Assembly: GCF_036556685.1 (NCBI RefSeq)
Contig: NZ_CP140614.1
Coordinates: 434,001 to 498,000 of the forward strand
DNA: 64,000 bases
Origin: Sulfurospirillum sp. 1612
GTDB lineage: Bacteria > Campylobacterota > Campylobacteria > Campylobacterales > Sulfurospirillaceae
Direction of reading: 5' to 3'
The number at the start of each line of letters is the position of its first letter. Positions within the stretch are counted from its first letter, which is position 1. Position numbers and translations under genes: made by a program. Below are positions 53,981 through 63,364 of this stretch, piece by piece. The notes under the pieces were generated by a model, which worked only from the letters and a program-made list of their open reading frames with translations, searched no databases and was not told the DNA's origin.

Positions 53981-54992
53981 TGTCGCAATCGCAGGCGCCA
54001 CAGGGGCAGTCGGCGAAGAGTTATGCAGAGTTTTGAAAGATTTAGATTTTCCGGTTGGAGAATTATTTCCATTAGCGAGTGCTAAAAGTGTTGGTATGGA
54101 AGTAGAATTCAAAAACAAAAACTATAAAGTATTAGAACTCACACAGAGTGTTTTTGCAGAAAAAGAAATCGATATTGCATTCTTTAGCGCGGGGGGAAGT
54201 GTATCTGCACATTTTGTACCATTTGCAGCAGAAGCCGGTGCGGTGGTCATCGACAATACCAGTCATTTTCGAATGGATGAAGACGTACCTTTGGTGGTAC
54301 CTGAATGCAATCCTGATGATATTGGTGCATGGAAAAATAAAGGGATTATCGCCAATCCAAATTGTTCCACAATCCAAATGGTACAAGTTTTAAAACCACT
54401 CGATGATGTTTTTGATATCAAACGGGTGGATGTGAGTACCTATCAAGCCGTCAGTGGCGCAGGCAAAGAGGGTATGGAAGAGTTAGTTAAGCAAATGCAA
54501 GACTTTTTTGCATTTCGACTCAGTGAGAGCAAACACGAGAAATTTCAGCATCAAATTGCACTCAATGTCATACCACATATTGATGTTTTTATGGATAATG
54601 ATTATACAAAAGAAGAGATGAAAATGGTCAATGAGACCCAAAAAATTCTGAATAAGAACATTGAAGTGAGTGCGACATGTGTGCGTGTCCCTGTCCTCAG
54701 AAGTCATTGTGAAGCGATTAGTATTCATTTTAATAATTCCGTTGATGCAGCAAAAGCACGCGAAGTACTAAGAGCTGCTCCGAGTATCGTGATTGTGGAT
54801 GACCCAAGTAAAAATGAATATCCGATGCCTGTCATCTCAACCGATACCGATGAGACGTATGTGGGACGAATCCGCAAAGACCTTTATCGTGACAATGTTT
54901 TGCATCTATGGTGCAGTGCTGATCAAATCCGAGTGGGTGCAGCGACTAATGCTGTGAGAATTGCTAAAAAATGGATTGAATTAGAAGGTTAA
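53967..54992 (+). CDS. asd: Aspartate-semialdehyde dehydrogenase
   Basis: NADP-dependent enzyme at the branch to lysine/DAP, threonine and methionine. It is 341 aa with the Rossmann motif VAIAGATGAVGEELCRVL (about 5-22), the catalytic Cys in IANPNCSTIQM (about 132), and active-site His in RVPVLRSHCEA. It directly precedes the YqhA-like gene. Confidence 0.97.
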   Translation: MRKYNVAIAGATGAVGEELCRVLKDLDFPVGELFPLASAKSVGMEVEFKNKNYKVLELTQSVFAEKEIDIAFFSAGGSVSAHFVPFAAEAGAVVIDNTSHFRMDEDVPLVVPECNPDDIGAWKNKGIIANPNCSTIQMVQVLKPLDDVFDIKRVDVSTYQAVSGAGKEGMEELVKQMQDFFAFRLSESKHEKFQHQIALNVIPHIDVFMDNDYTKEEMKMVNETQKILNKNIEVSATCVRVPVLRSHCEAISIHFNNSVDAAKAREVLRAAPSIVIVDDPSKNEYPMPVISTDTDETYVGRIRKDLYRDNVLHLWCSADQIRVGAATNAVRIAKKWIELEG

Positions 54993-55496
54993 ATGATAGA
55001 AAAAATATTTGAATCAGGACTCTGGTCGACACGTTTTATTACGATATTTGCTGTGATATTTGGAGTGATTGGCTCTATTATCTTATTTATTGTAGCCAGT
55101 GTCGATATTTTTCATGTGAGCGTGTTGGCCTATCAATATTTTATATTAGGAACCGAGGTCAAAGAGTTTCATGTCGTCGTCGTGAGTGAGATCATCGGAG
55201 CGGTTGATTTGTATCTCATTGGAGTGGTACTTTTGATTTTTGGTTTCGGTATTTATGAGCTTTTTATCTCAAATATTGATGCGGCACGAGAAAAAGGTCG
55301 TATCTTGAGTATTACGAGTCTAGATCAATTAAAAGACAAGATAGCCAAAGTTATTGTGATGGTTTTAGTAGTAAATTTCTTTCAAAGAATTTTACACACG
55401 ACCTATAATGGACCGCAAGAGATGTTATATTTTGCTGGGTCCATTATGGGTATTTCGATAGGATTGTATTTTTTGGGAAAGGTTGGAAAACATTAA
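54993..55496 (+). CDS. YqhA/UPF0114 family membrane protein
   Basis: 167 aa, four predicted TM helices (about 12-35, 57-83, 110-130, 140-160). Similar in plan to YqhA-like proteins and in the Cj1022 position after asd. Function unknown. It begins one base after the asd stop and ends one base before hemE. Confidence 0.85.
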   Translation: MIEKIFESGLWSTRFITIFAVIFGVIGSIILFIVASVDIFHVSVLAYQYFILGTEVKEFHVVVVSEIIGAVDLYLIGVVLLIFGFGIYELFISNIDAAREKGRILSITSLDQLKDKIAKVIVMVLVVNFFQRILHTTYNGPQEMLYFAGSIMGISIGLYFLGKVGKH

Positions 55497-56525
55497 ATGA
55501 GTAAGATATTTGTAGATGCATGTTTGGGAAAAAAGACGCCTTATACTCCGGTATGGATGATGCGACAAGCGGGTCGGTATTTGCCTGAGTATATGGAAGT
55601 GAGATCACAAGCGGGTGATTTTCTCTCTTTATGCAAAGATTATGAAAAAGCATGCGAAGTCTCCTTGCAACCGGTCGATATTTTAGGTGTTGATGCGGCG
55701 ATTATGTTCAGTGATATTTTGGTCGTTCCTCTTGAGATGGGGATGGATCTGAAATTTGTCAAAGGAGAGGGACCGGTTTTTTCTGATCCGATACAAAGCA
55801 TGGCAGATGTCGAAAAACTCGATATTAATAAAGCAGCTGAAAATTTGCAATATGTGTATGATACCATTAAAGCAATCCGTGGTAAGTTAGCTGCTGATGT
55901 CGCATTGATTGGCTTTTGTGGGGCACCTTGGACGCTTGCGACGTATATGATTGAAGGGCATGGCACCAAGACGTATGCGAAAGTGAAAAAAATCATCTAT
56001 TCGAATCCAGAATTGATGCATGCGCTTTTGAAAAAAACAACAGAAGCCCTAAAACTCTATCTAGAAAATCAAATCAAAAGTGGCGCTGATGTTATCATGA
56101 TATTTGATTCTTGGGCGGCGGCTTTGGAAGAGAGTGCTTATTTTGAGTTTAGTTGGAATTATATCAAAGAGATTACGCACTTTTTAAAATCAAAATATCC
56201 CCAAACTCCACTGATTGTTTTTCCTAAGGGAATCAGTGGCTATTTGGATAAAATTGATGGTGATTTTGATGTTTTTGGCGTGGATTGGTCGACACCAATG
56301 GAACTGGCCAAAGAAAAACTTGGAGATAAATATGTGCTCCAAGGCAATATGGAGCCGACACGATTGTATGATAAAAAAGCGATTGATGAGGGCATCGAGA
56401 AGATCACTGCAGTGATGAAAAATGAACGTCATATCTTCAACTTAGGCCATGGTATCTTGCCAGATGTCCCTGTGGAAAACGCGCAATATTTCATCAAAAG
56501 CGTTCAAGAAAAGACAAAGTTCTAA
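55497..56525 (+). CDS. hemE: Uroporphyrinogen decarboxylase
   Basis: Heme-pathway enzyme making coproporphyrinogen III. It is 342 aa, with the N-terminal [13 protein letters not shown] (about 21-33), an active-site Asp in [15 protein letters not shown], and [13 protein letters not shown]. It is directly followed by a radical SAM gene as in C. jejuni. Confidence 0.97.
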   Translation: MSKIFVDACLGKKTPYTPVWMMRQAGRYLPEYMEVRSQAGDFLSLCKDYEKACEVSLQPVDILGVDAAIMFSDILVVPLEMGMDLKFVKGEGPVFSDPIQSMADVEKLDINKAAENLQYVYDTIKAIRGKLAADVALIGFCGAPWTLATYMIEGHGTKTYAKVKKIIYSNPELMHALLKKTTEALKLYLENQIKSGADVIMIFDSWAAALEESAYFEFSWNYIKEITHFLKSKYPQTPLIVFPKGISGYLDKIDGDFDVFGVDWSTPMELAKEKLGDKYVLQGNMEPTRLYDKKAIDEGIEKITAVMKNERHIFNLGHGILPDVPVENAQYFIKSVQEKTKF

Positions 56526-56531
56526 ACCATC

Positions 56532-57446
56532 ATGGAAAAGATTATATTTGGTCCGGTCACTTCAAGAAGATTCGGACAATCTTTAGGGATCGACCTCTCT
56601 CCCGCACTCAAACAGTGCAATTTTGACTGTGTCTATTGTGAATTACAAGGGGCCAAACCTGTTGATGCGATGCGTGAAGTTGTCGCGGTAGATGACATCA
56701 TTAGCGCGCTCAAAGAGGCCCTTGTCAAATTTCCTGATGTGGATGTCATCACGCTCACGGCCAATGGCGAACCGACACTATATCCGCATCTTGATATTTT
56801 GATTGACAAAATCAATGCACTCAAAGCAAATCACAAACTGCTTATCCTCACTAATGGAGCTACGATTGTAGAACCGCGCGTACGTAAGATGTTAGCAAAG
56901 CTAGATATTGTAAAACTCTCTTTAGATTGTGTCACCCCAAAATGTTTCAAAAGGATAGATCGCCCTTATCATGATATTAAAATTGAAGCGATAATCGAGG
57001 CCATGCGAGAATTTCGACGAGAATACAAGGGATTGTTGATTATTGAAGTGCTGGTGGTTAAAGGGATTAATGACAAAGAAGAAGAGTTTGAAAATATTTC
57101 GCGCGTCCTCAATGAAATCAACCCCGATCGCGTGGATGTTGGTTCGATAGACAGACCTCCTGCTTATAAGGTGGAGGGTGTTGATAGTGCGCGTTTACGA
57201 GAATTGGCACATAAAATCGAAAATCTAAATGTGAGCATTGCGTATCGCAAAGATTATACAGGAGAGATGAGAGATTTTACGCAAGATGAAATTTTGAATT
57301 TACTCTCCAAAAGACCGCAGAGTGCCGATGATGTTCTCTCTACATTTAGTCAAAAAAGTCAGAATATATTAAAAAATCTTGTGAAAGATGAAGTCGTCAA
57401 AATCGAAACGATTGCAAAAACGACATTTTATCGATATAAGATGTGA
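56532..57446 (+). CDS. Radical SAM protein
   Basis: 304 aa. The cluster-binding C-x3-C-x2-C motif is CNFDCVYC (about residues 29-36), with a partial TIM barrel (GEPTLYPHL, LTNGATI) and a C-terminal winged-helix-like part (about 245-304). The opening FGPVTSRRFGQSLGIDLSP is typical of the conserved radical SAM proteins next to hemE (Cj1244). Reaction unknown. Confidence 0.87.
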   Translation: MEKIIFGPVTSRRFGQSLGIDLSPALKQCNFDCVYCELQGAKPVDAMREVVAVDDIISALKEALVKFPDVDVITLTANGEPTLYPHLDILIDKINALKANHKLLILTNGATIVEPRVRKMLAKLDIVKLSLDCVTPKCFKRIDRPYHDIKIEAIIEAMREFRREYKGLLIIEVLVVKGINDKEEEFENISRVLNEINPDRVDVGSIDRPPAYKVEGVDSARLRELAHKIENLNVSIAYRKDYTGEMRDFTQDEILNLLSKRPQSADDVLSTFSQKSQNILKNLVKDEVVKIETIAKTTFYRYKM

Positions 57447-57465
57447 GCCACTGGCTCACATCTTA
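57437..57465. terminator. Convergent intrinsic terminator
   Basis: Perfect 13-bp stem (57437-57449 with 57453-57465) with a 3-nt loop. The stop codon of the radical SAM gene is in the 5' arm. It serves that gene and the convergent TRAP permease gene. Confidence 0.8.
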
Positions 57466-57481
57466 GTATGAAGCGCATGCT

Positions 57482-59653
57482 CTAAGCAAGCGCTGGAGTT
57501 TTTTTGAGTTTTGCTTTTTGTATCATGTAAACGGCTGCATAAATAGCAATACCGGCAAGATAACTCACATATTCATTTGGAAAATCTAGATGCTTTATCA
57601 TCAGCTGTGGTTGCATTGTAAATGGAATAACAGAGATAAGCATCAACCTCTCAATAGTACTCACTTTGGTGAGAAACCATCCTTGTGTTGCTGACGTAAA
57701 GGCAAACATTCCCGCAAGTGCTGCTAAGAATATTGCCCCGATTTCCAGTGGATTGGAAATCCAAACCCATTTTGAAGGGTCATTTGGATCGGTTGGATCC
57801 ACCGAGCTAATCATCAAAAGTTTGTTGTTGAAAAAGAACATAAAAGGCAATAATCCTGTCCTAATATCATAGAAAAATCCTTGAAGACCCGCTTTGATTG
57901 GATCGGCCTTAGCGATACCGGCTGCGGCGTATGCCGCCAAACCCACAGGAGGCGTATCATCGGCTAAAATACCAAAATAGAACACAAACATATGCGCCGC
58001 TAACATTGGGATAACATAGCCATTAGAAGCCGCCAGCTGCATGATAACAGGGGCGGTCAATGAAGCCATGACGATATAGTTTGCGGTTGTTGGAAGTCCC
58101 ATACCGAGTATCAATGAGGTAATAGCAGTAAAGAGCAATACCAAAATAATATAACCATGAGAGAGTTGGTCGATAACATCGGCTAAAATGAGTCCAATAC
58201 CCGTGAGCGTAACAGAGCCAACAATCACACCAGCCACACCTGTAGCTACAGCGATTGGCACCATTCCTTTGGCACCATTAATCATACCATGACCGATATC
58301 GGAGAACCCTTCGATAAGAATTCCCATAGTCAGCTTTTCTTTATCAATAATCGCTTTGATTGGTTTTTGGACTATCATGATAAGCATCATAAATAAGATG
58401 GCATTAAAAGCAGCACTTTGTGCTGAGTGTCTGAGGATAATCAATGTGTACATCAAGAAGAAAATTGGAATGATATAATGAATCCCTTTGATGAAAATCG
58501 GCCAAGCACGTCCGAGTTTTGATGGATCTTCACCTTTGATTCCTTGTTTTTTTGCTTCTAAGTGTACGATATAAAAGAGTGAAAAGTAACAGACAAATGC
58601 TGGTAAAAATGCAGCAAAAACGACCTCGGTATAATTGAGTCCTAAAAATTCAGCGATAATAAATGCAGCCGCCCCCATGATCGGTGGCATCAACTGACCA
58701 TTGACCGAAGCGGAAACCTCAACTGCCGCAGCTTTTGCAGGTGGAAATCCCAATCGTTTCATGAGTGGAATCGTAAAGGTTCCAACGGTAACAGTATTGG
58801 CGATAGAAGATCCTGAAATCATACCCATTAAGCCTGATGCGGCAACTGATGCTTTAGCCGGACCACCATCATAACGTCCCAGCAATGTATAGGCAAGTTT
58901 GATAAAATATTCACCTGCACCCGCGCGATCAAGTAGCGAGCCAAATAAGACGAATAAAAAGACATACGACGCACTAACGCCCAGTGGTACACCATAGATT
59001 CCCTCTGTGGTAAGTACCATTTGTCCCATCAATTTACTAACACTAGCACCCTTGTGTGCAATCAAATCTGGCATATAAGGACCAAAATAATCATAAAGTA
59101 AAAATATACAAGCAATCAAAGGCAATGGTAAGCCCATAACCCGTCTTGCTGCTTCTAAAACAATCAATACCACAATGACACCGGCAACAACATCACTGGT
59201 CGTCCATGCACCTGAACGCATCGCTAGTGCAGTATATTCATACCATTTATAAAGTACAACGCTCACACCAACAATAGCAAATAAAAGATCATACCACGTG
59301 ATGGTATTCCTAAGATTGGCTCTTTTGACGATTGGGTACATTGTAAATGCCAATGCCACAGCAAATGCCAAGTGAAATGATCTCAAATATACACTGTTGA
59401 TAGGTGAGATAACGACATAAAGTTGGAATAATGACCAACAAAACGCGACGACTGTGACCAGCCAATAAGGTGATGTTCCTTTTTTGAAAACTCTTTGCCC
59501 TTCGAGTTCACTGATCAACTTCTCTTCTGCTGTCATGTGATCTTCTGATGCAATAGTACTGCTGTCGAGCTCTGATAGTGTTTCTAATTCTTCTTTGTTA
59601 CCTTTTTGAATATCTTTAAGATATTCGGTTTCATTATCAGTTTGCTTTTTCAA
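57482..59653 (-). CDS. TRAP transporter permease, fused 4TM/12TM type
   Basis: 723 aa, about 16-18 TM helices. Fuses the small DctQ-like and large DctM-like subunits in one chain, the form used with TAXI binding proteins. DctM-type motifs include GLMGMISGSSIANTVTVGTFTIPLM and PPIMGAAAFI (split about residues 270-320). It has an acidic cytoplasmic N-terminus of about 55 residues. It lies downstream of the TAXI gene, separated by a 112-nt spacer with two hairpins. It takes up an organic anion; substrate unassigned. Confidence 0.95.
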   Translation of the reverse strand: MKKQTDNETEYLKDIQKGNKEELETLSELDSSTIASEDHMTAEEKLISELEGQRVFKKGTSPYWLVTVVAFCWSLFQLYVVISPINSVYLRSFHLAFAVALAFTMYPIVKRANLRNTITWYDLLFAIVGVSVVLYKWYEYTALAMRSGAWTTSDVVAGVIVVLIVLEAARRVMGLPLPLIACIFLLYDYFGPYMPDLIAHKGASVSKLMGQMVLTTEGIYGVPLGVSASYVFLFVLFGSLLDRAGAGEYFIKLAYTLLGRYDGGPAKASVAASGLMGMISGSSIANTVTVGTFTIPLMKRLGFPPAKAAAVEVSASVNGQLMPPIMGAAAFIIAEFLGLNYTEVVFAAFLPAFVCYFSLFYIVHLEAKKQGIKGEDPSKLGRAWPIFIKGIHYIIPIFFLMYTLIILRHSAQSAAFNAILFMMLIMIVQKPIKAIIDKEKLTMGILIEGFSDIGHGMINGAKGMVPIAVATGVAGVIVGSVTLTGIGLILADVIDQLSHGYIILVLLFTAITSLILGMGLPTTANYIVMASLTAPVIMQLAASNGYVIPMLAAHMFVFYFGILADDTPPVGLAAYAAAGIAKADPIKAGLQGFFYDIRTGLLPFMFFFNNKLLMISSVDPTDPNDPSKWVWISNPLEIGAIFLAALAGMFAFTSATQGWFLTKVSTIERLMLISVIPFTMQPQLMIKHLDFPNEYVSYLAGIAIYAAVYMIQKAKLKKTPALA

Positions 59654-59678
59654 GTTTGCCCCTCTTTAATAGTCTTGA

Positions 59679-59721
59679 GAAGATCTCTAAAATATATGAT
59701 CTTTGTATTTTAGAGATCTTC
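59679..59721 (-). terminator. Strong hairpin between TAXI gene and permease gene
   Basis: Perfect 16-bp stem (59679-59694 with 59706-59721) with an 11-nt loop. Read on the minus strand it follows the TAXI coding region and precedes the permease gene. It looks like an attenuator or 3'-end stabiliser that would keep the binding protein in excess. Confidence 0.65.
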
Positions 59722-59726
59722 TAGAT

Positions 59727-59750
59727 GGTTCAGACCCGAAGGTCTAAACC
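59727..59750 (-). terminator. Second hairpin between TAXI gene and permease gene
   Basis: 10-bp stem with one C-A mismatch, arms 59727-59736 and 59741-59750, tetraloop CGAA. It stands 16 nt after the TAXI stop and precedes the larger hairpin. Confidence 0.55.
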
Positions 59751-59765
59751 AAGTGAAAATATAAA

Positions 59766-60713
59766 TTACAGTAGACCTGCTTCTTTAAATGCTTTGATAG
59801 CACCTGGATGTTGTGGAATACTCAAACCATCAAGTAAGCTTTTTTTAGTAATTGTTTTATATGCTGGGTGTAGTTTTTTGAAAGCTTCAAAGTTATCTAA
59901 AATTGTTTTAACAACAGTATAGACGACTTTTTCGCTGATTTTTGAACTCGTACAAAGAACTGCTTTAACACCAATACTTGGTACATCATGAGTGACACCT
60001 TTGTAGAATGTACCAGAGATTAAGCCTTTAGCATAATATGGATATTTTTTTACTAATGCATCAACTGGTTTACCTTGAATTGGGATTATATCAATGTCAA
60101 CAGAGTTTGCTGCATCTTTGATATTTGCGGTAGGATGACCAAAAACTGCAAAATAACCATCGATATGGTCGTCTTTTAGCATGGTAGGACCTTCGCTAGA
60201 AGAAAGTTCGTCTACTTTACCAAGCTCAGATTTTTTGATGCCAAATGCTTTAAGAACGATTTCTGTAGTCATTCTAGTACCAGAACCTGGAACGTCGATA
60301 TTGATTCTTTTGCCCTTAATATCTTGTAATGTTTTGATACCAGATCTTTTAGCAACAACAAAAGCAAGTAGTTCAGGATAGATAGCTATAGTACTTCTCA
60401 AGTCTTTGATAGCTCTACCTTTAAATTTGCCTTCGCCATGATAAGCTTGATATGCAGTATCACTTTGAGAGATACCAAAATCAAGTTCACCTGATGCTAT
60501 AGTATTAACATTATATACTGACCCACCTGTTGATTCAACAGAACATCGGATACCTGTTTTTGCTTTTTGCTTATTAACCATTCTACAGATAGCTCCACCT
60601 GTTGGATAATAAGTACCCGTAACACCACCTGTTCCTATAGTGATGAAGTGTGCTGCAAATGCAGGAAGACTTAGTGCACCCGCAAGTGCAATAGTAGCAA
60701 GTTTTTTGTTCAT
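59766..60713 (-). CDS. TAXI-family TRAP substrate-binding protein
   Basis: Periplasmic binding protein, 315 aa, signal peptide at about 1-20 (LAGALSLPAFA). TAXI features are TIGTGGVTGTYYPTGGAICRM right after the signal, ESTGGSVYNVN, and DFGISQSDTAYQAY. It pairs with the fused permease gene downstream. Substrates of this family include glutamate and other dicarboxylates or aromatic acids; this one is not assignable from sequence. Confidence 0.95.
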   Translation of the reverse strand: MNKKLATIALAGALSLPAFAAHFITIGTGGVTGTYYPTGGAICRMVNKQKAKTGIRCSVESTGGSVYNVNTIASGELDFGISQSDTAYQAYHGEGKFKGRAIKDLRSTIAIYPELLAFVVAKRSGIKTLQDIKGKRINIDVPGSGTRMTTEIVLKAFGIKKSELGKVDELSSSEGPTMLKDDHIDGYFAVFGHPTANIKDAANSVDIDIIPIQGKPVDALVKKYPYYAKGLISGTFYKGVTHDVPSIGVKAVLCTSSKISEKVVYTVVKTILDNFEAFKKLHPAYKTITKKSLLDGLSIPQHPGAIKAFKEAGLL

Positions 60714-60755
60714 ACAATCTCCTTTTGTTTTTTAACCCCATAATAGGTTAATTGC

Positions 60756-60767
60756 GCTAATATTAGC
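60756..60767. promoter_or_regulatory. 12-bp palindrome upstream of the TAXI gene
   Basis: A perfect GCTAATATTAGC, 43-54 nt before the TAXI start. Size and place suit an operator for a dimeric regulator, but AT-rich palindromes also arise by chance. Confidence 0.3.
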
Positions 60768-60882
60768 AGTTGTTGGCTTGATTTTTCTTAAAAAAAATTA
60801 TGAGTTCGGAAAATATTAATATTAATTTAATTATATGTAAATATTGAGTAAATAAGTGCTTTACAATAATTTTATTAAAGTC

Positions 60883-60911
60883 TTGACATTAAAGACTTTT
60901 TTTACTATAAT
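60883..60911 (+). promoter_or_regulatory. Consensus sigma70 promoter of tRNA-Asn
   Basis: TTGACA (60883-60888), 17-nt spacer, TATAAT (60906-60911): both hexamers perfect and at ideal distance. The tRNA begins 23 nt after the -10 element. Confidence 0.85.
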
Positions 60912-60933
60912 TTCGACCTCATTAAAAATATGT

Positions 60934-61008
60934 TCCGGATTAGCTCAGCGGTAGAGTAGGTGACTGTTAATCACTTGGTCACTGGTTCGAATCCAGTATC
61001 CGGAGCCA
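60934..61008 (+). tRNA. tRNA-Asn (GTT)
   Basis: 75-nt cloverleaf. Acceptor TCCGGAT (60934-60940) pairs with ATCCGGA (60998-61004), followed by discriminator G and an encoded CCA (61006-61008). Anticodon loop CTGTTAA gives GTT at 60966-60968. The T-loop TTCGAAT and D-arm with GG are intact. It stands alone, with its own promoter and terminator. Confidence 0.97.
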
Positions 61009-61048
61009 TTTCATTTTAACCCCCTAAAATACGATATTTCAGAGACCT

Positions 61049-61081
61049 AAAAAGCTTCGGTAGCTAATGGGTAGCTTTTTT
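61049..61081 (+). terminator. Terminator of tRNA-Asn
   Basis: AAAAAGCT (61049-61056) pairs with AGCTTTTT (61073-61080) around a 16-nt loop that can form an inner stem with a TCGG turn; the T run continues to 61081. Confidence 0.7.
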
Positions 61082-61167
61082 ATAAAATATAAAAAGATAC
61101 TAAGTTCAGCAGTATAGACGTTGCGTGGGAGTTTAGATTGTTGATAATCTTCTCTTTTTTATTTTTC

Positions 61168-62265
61168 TTATATCTTATTTTCCAGCAATCCTTCGAAAAT
61201 TTTAGTAGATAGATTGATGCGTTGGACAAAGCTACTTTTTAGAGCGCGTTCGTGTGGGGTGTGGTCTCCATCTCCAAAGGGGCCAAAGCCATCGAGCACC
61301 GCTACACCGCGAGATGCTACGGTATTGGCATCACTGATACCGCCTCTTTTTTCTGTTGGTATTGTTTCTCCTGTGTACGTTTCTATACTTTTTAAAAAAT
61401 TTATTTGCGCAGTATTTTCTTCCATAACATCTTGTAAGATTCCTCCACTTAGGATGGACTTTGTGCCTTTGATATATGATGTATTGACGATTTGATCGAT
61501 GCCTTTAAGGAGTCTATCTCTCTCTTGTGCACAAGTATATCTCACTTCAAAAGTCAATTTTGCAAAAGGAGATATGGTATTGGCCCCGATGCCACCCTCG
61601 ATTTTGCCGACATTGACCGTCGTGCCTGCCTCTAAATTGGTTAATTTTATGAGTTCTTGTATTTTATAGGAGGCTTCCAAATTGGCATCAATACCCAGGG
61701 CATAATGATTTCCCGCATGCGCTGCTTTACCTTTGATGTCGATATAAAAGAATCCATTGCCTTTTCTGGCGACCACGACTTCTAGGTTTTCTCCTGCTGA
61801 TTCATAAACCATACAATAATCATAATCGGTGGCGATTTGCGAAGTGACCCATCTTGAGTCATCACTTCCTCCTTCTTCATCACTAACAAGCAACAAATCA
61901 ATATTTTCAATTTTTCCATAGTGGCGATAAATATTTCTTAGCGCCTCTATTGCGACCATATTCCCACCCTTCATATCACAAACTCCGGGACCATATACCC
62001 AGTCTTTATCCTCTTTAAAATCGCAAAATGTTCCTGGTGGAAAAACCGTATCCATATGTCCTATCAGCAATAGTTTTCGCCCAGCTCTTTTAGAAGATTG
62101 AAATAATAAATGATTTCCTATCGCTTCGCGTTCAAAGACTTTGCAAGTGAAGTCTAATGGGAACATTTTCGTTTTATAAAGTGCTCCATTTTGATCGGTT
62201 CCGTTTTTATTCTTTGTGTATGAATTGATCATGATGAGTTCTTTTAATTCATCAAAATCTCTCAT
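61168..62265 (-). CDS. M20 metallopeptidase (carboxypeptidase G2-like)
   Basis: 365 aa. Dinuclear zinc ligands can be placed in GHMDTV (His), GPGVCDMKGG (bridging Asp), SDEEGGS (Glu pair) and the late GDGDHTPHE (His). Inserted dimerisation domain about 160-275. Family members remove C-terminal Glu or act on dipeptides and amidated amino acids; the true substrate is unknown. Nothing in the neighbourhood points to one. Confidence 0.92.
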   Translation of the reverse strand: MRDFDELKELIMINSYTKNKNGTDQNGALYKTKMFPLDFTCKVFEREAIGNHLLFQSSKRAGRKLLLIGHMDTVFPPGTFCDFKEDKDWVYGPGVCDMKGGNMVAIEALRNIYRHYGKIENIDLLLVSDEEGGSDDSRWVTSQIATDYDYCMVYESAGENLEVVVARKGNGFFYIDIKGKAAHAGNHYALGIDANLEASYKIQELIKLTNLEAGTTVNVGKIEGGIGANTISPFAKLTFEVRYTCAQERDRLLKGIDQIVNTSYIKGTKSILSGGILQDVMEENTAQINFLKSIETYTGETIPTEKRGGISDANTVASRGVAVLDGFGPFGDGDHTPHERALKSSFVQRINLSTKIFEGLLENKI

Positions 62266-62327
62266 CGAGTTGCCTTGAAATTTTTGGAATGATGAAAATG
62301 CGCGAAGATTCTATTGGTTGCACGGAT

Positions 62328-62678
62328 TTATTTTCCAAACCATTCTTCTAATTTATTTTTTGCTTTCTCTTTGGCCTCATCTGTGATGTACATGGCCACT
62401 GTTGCGATGGCGGCGGTGAGGACGCCTAAATCATCAGTGAATCCCACGATAGGGGTGACATCAGGTATCGCATCGATGGGTGATATAAAGTATCCAAGCG
62501 CTCCGATGATGACTGTTTTTGCCCATGTGGGAGTATTGGGATTTTGCATTGTATAATAAAGCTCCAAGGCTTTACCAATCACTTCAGCTCCTGCCATTTT
62601 GGCAAAGTTTTTGATTTTTTCCCAAAAGCTGTTTTCTGAGTAATCCTCTGAAAACCCTATCTTTTTATTTTCTTCCAT
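62328..62678 (-). CDS. YkvA family (DUF1232) protein
   Basis: 116 aa. The DUF1232 core is TWAKTVIIGALGYFISPIDA followed by IPDVTPIVGFTDDLGVL (about 54-90), a hydrophobic hairpin with the conserved P-I-D-A-I-P-D motif. Small membrane-associated protein, function unknown. 16 nt after the phosphoesterase gene in the same direction. Confidence 0.9.
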   Translation of the reverse strand: MEENKKIGFSEDYSENSFWEKIKNFAKMAGAEVIGKALELYYTMQNPNTPTWAKTVIIGALGYFISPIDAIPDVTPIVGFTDDLGVLTAAIATVAMYITDEAKEKAKNKLEEWFGK

Positions 62679-62694
62679 TTGATCTCCTATCGTT

Positions 62695-63330
62695 TTATAA
62701 AGCTAGCAATTTAAAATCATTGCGCTCCAAACAAGCACTCTTGCAAAATGGCTCTTTGGCTCCATGCGAATGCGTGTGTCCGTGGATATTTAGCTCACAA
62801 TTTGCCCGCACGAAAATCTTCTCTAATATTTGTGTGATACCATAGTATTTGATGTCATAGGGATTATTGTCAAAGACCGGGAAGTGCGAAAACATCACAC
62901 GTTTTCCATTGAGATCCATGACCCAACATGCGAGGAGTTTATGGTGGAGTGCTTTTTGAGAAAAAGTATTGTTGAGCTCTTTTAATATCGCCTCTCCCTC
63001 AGGAATATCCAATCTCATAGAATCAATCACATCCCAGCCGAGCTCTTTATAGTACCGAAGATGTTTGCTTCTATCATGATTGCCTACGACCAGACTGATT
63101 TGACCTTTGAGATTTTGGGTTCTCTTAAAACCTTCTTTGAAGCTGACATCTCCCAGATGTAAGACATGATCTTCTTCTTTTACCGTCGCATTCCAAGTAT
63201 CAATAATCATCGCATCAAAATCTTCATAACCACATGCTCGCATTTTTTCGGCTCGTGAGGGCTCAAAGGTGAGAATATTGCTATGTTCAAAGTGCGTATC
63301 TGCTATGATAAATTTGGGACTGTTTGTCAT
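62695..63330 (-). CDS. Metallophosphoesterase
   Basis: 211 aa, calcineurin-like. Metal ligands in DTHFEHSN (about 11-18), LGDVSF, VGNHDRSK, MFSHFP and HGHTHSHG, the full set of five family blocks. Similar proteins hydrolyse phosphodiesters, but a substrate cannot be named. It lies 34 nt after the cytidylate-kinase-like gene and is probably cotranscribed with it and the YkvA gene. Confidence 0.9.
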   Translation of the reverse strand: MTNSPKFIIADTHFEHSNILTFEPSRAEKMRACGYEDFDAMIIDTWNATVKEEDHVLHLGDVSFKEGFKRTQNLKGQISLVVGNHDRSKHLRYYKELGWDVIDSMRLDIPEGEAILKELNNTFSQKALHHKLLACWVMDLNGKRVMFSHFPVFDNNPYDIKYYGITQILEKIFVRANCELNIHGHTHSHGAKEPFCKSACLERNDFKLLAL

Positions 63331-63364
63331 GATATAAAACTTTATAAAATATTTTTATTCACAA

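Noticed and set aside
57482-60713. TRAP/TAXI genes as recently acquired DNA
   Set aside because: A lone tRNA-Asn is nearby, but there is no integrase, no repeat of the tRNA 3' end, and no visible change in base or codon use.
60790-60880. AT-rich stretch with AATATT repeats as a possible replication origin
   Set aside because: No DnaA-box cluster (TTATCCACA-type) and no dnaA/dnaN nearby; it is an ordinary AT-rich intergenic region.
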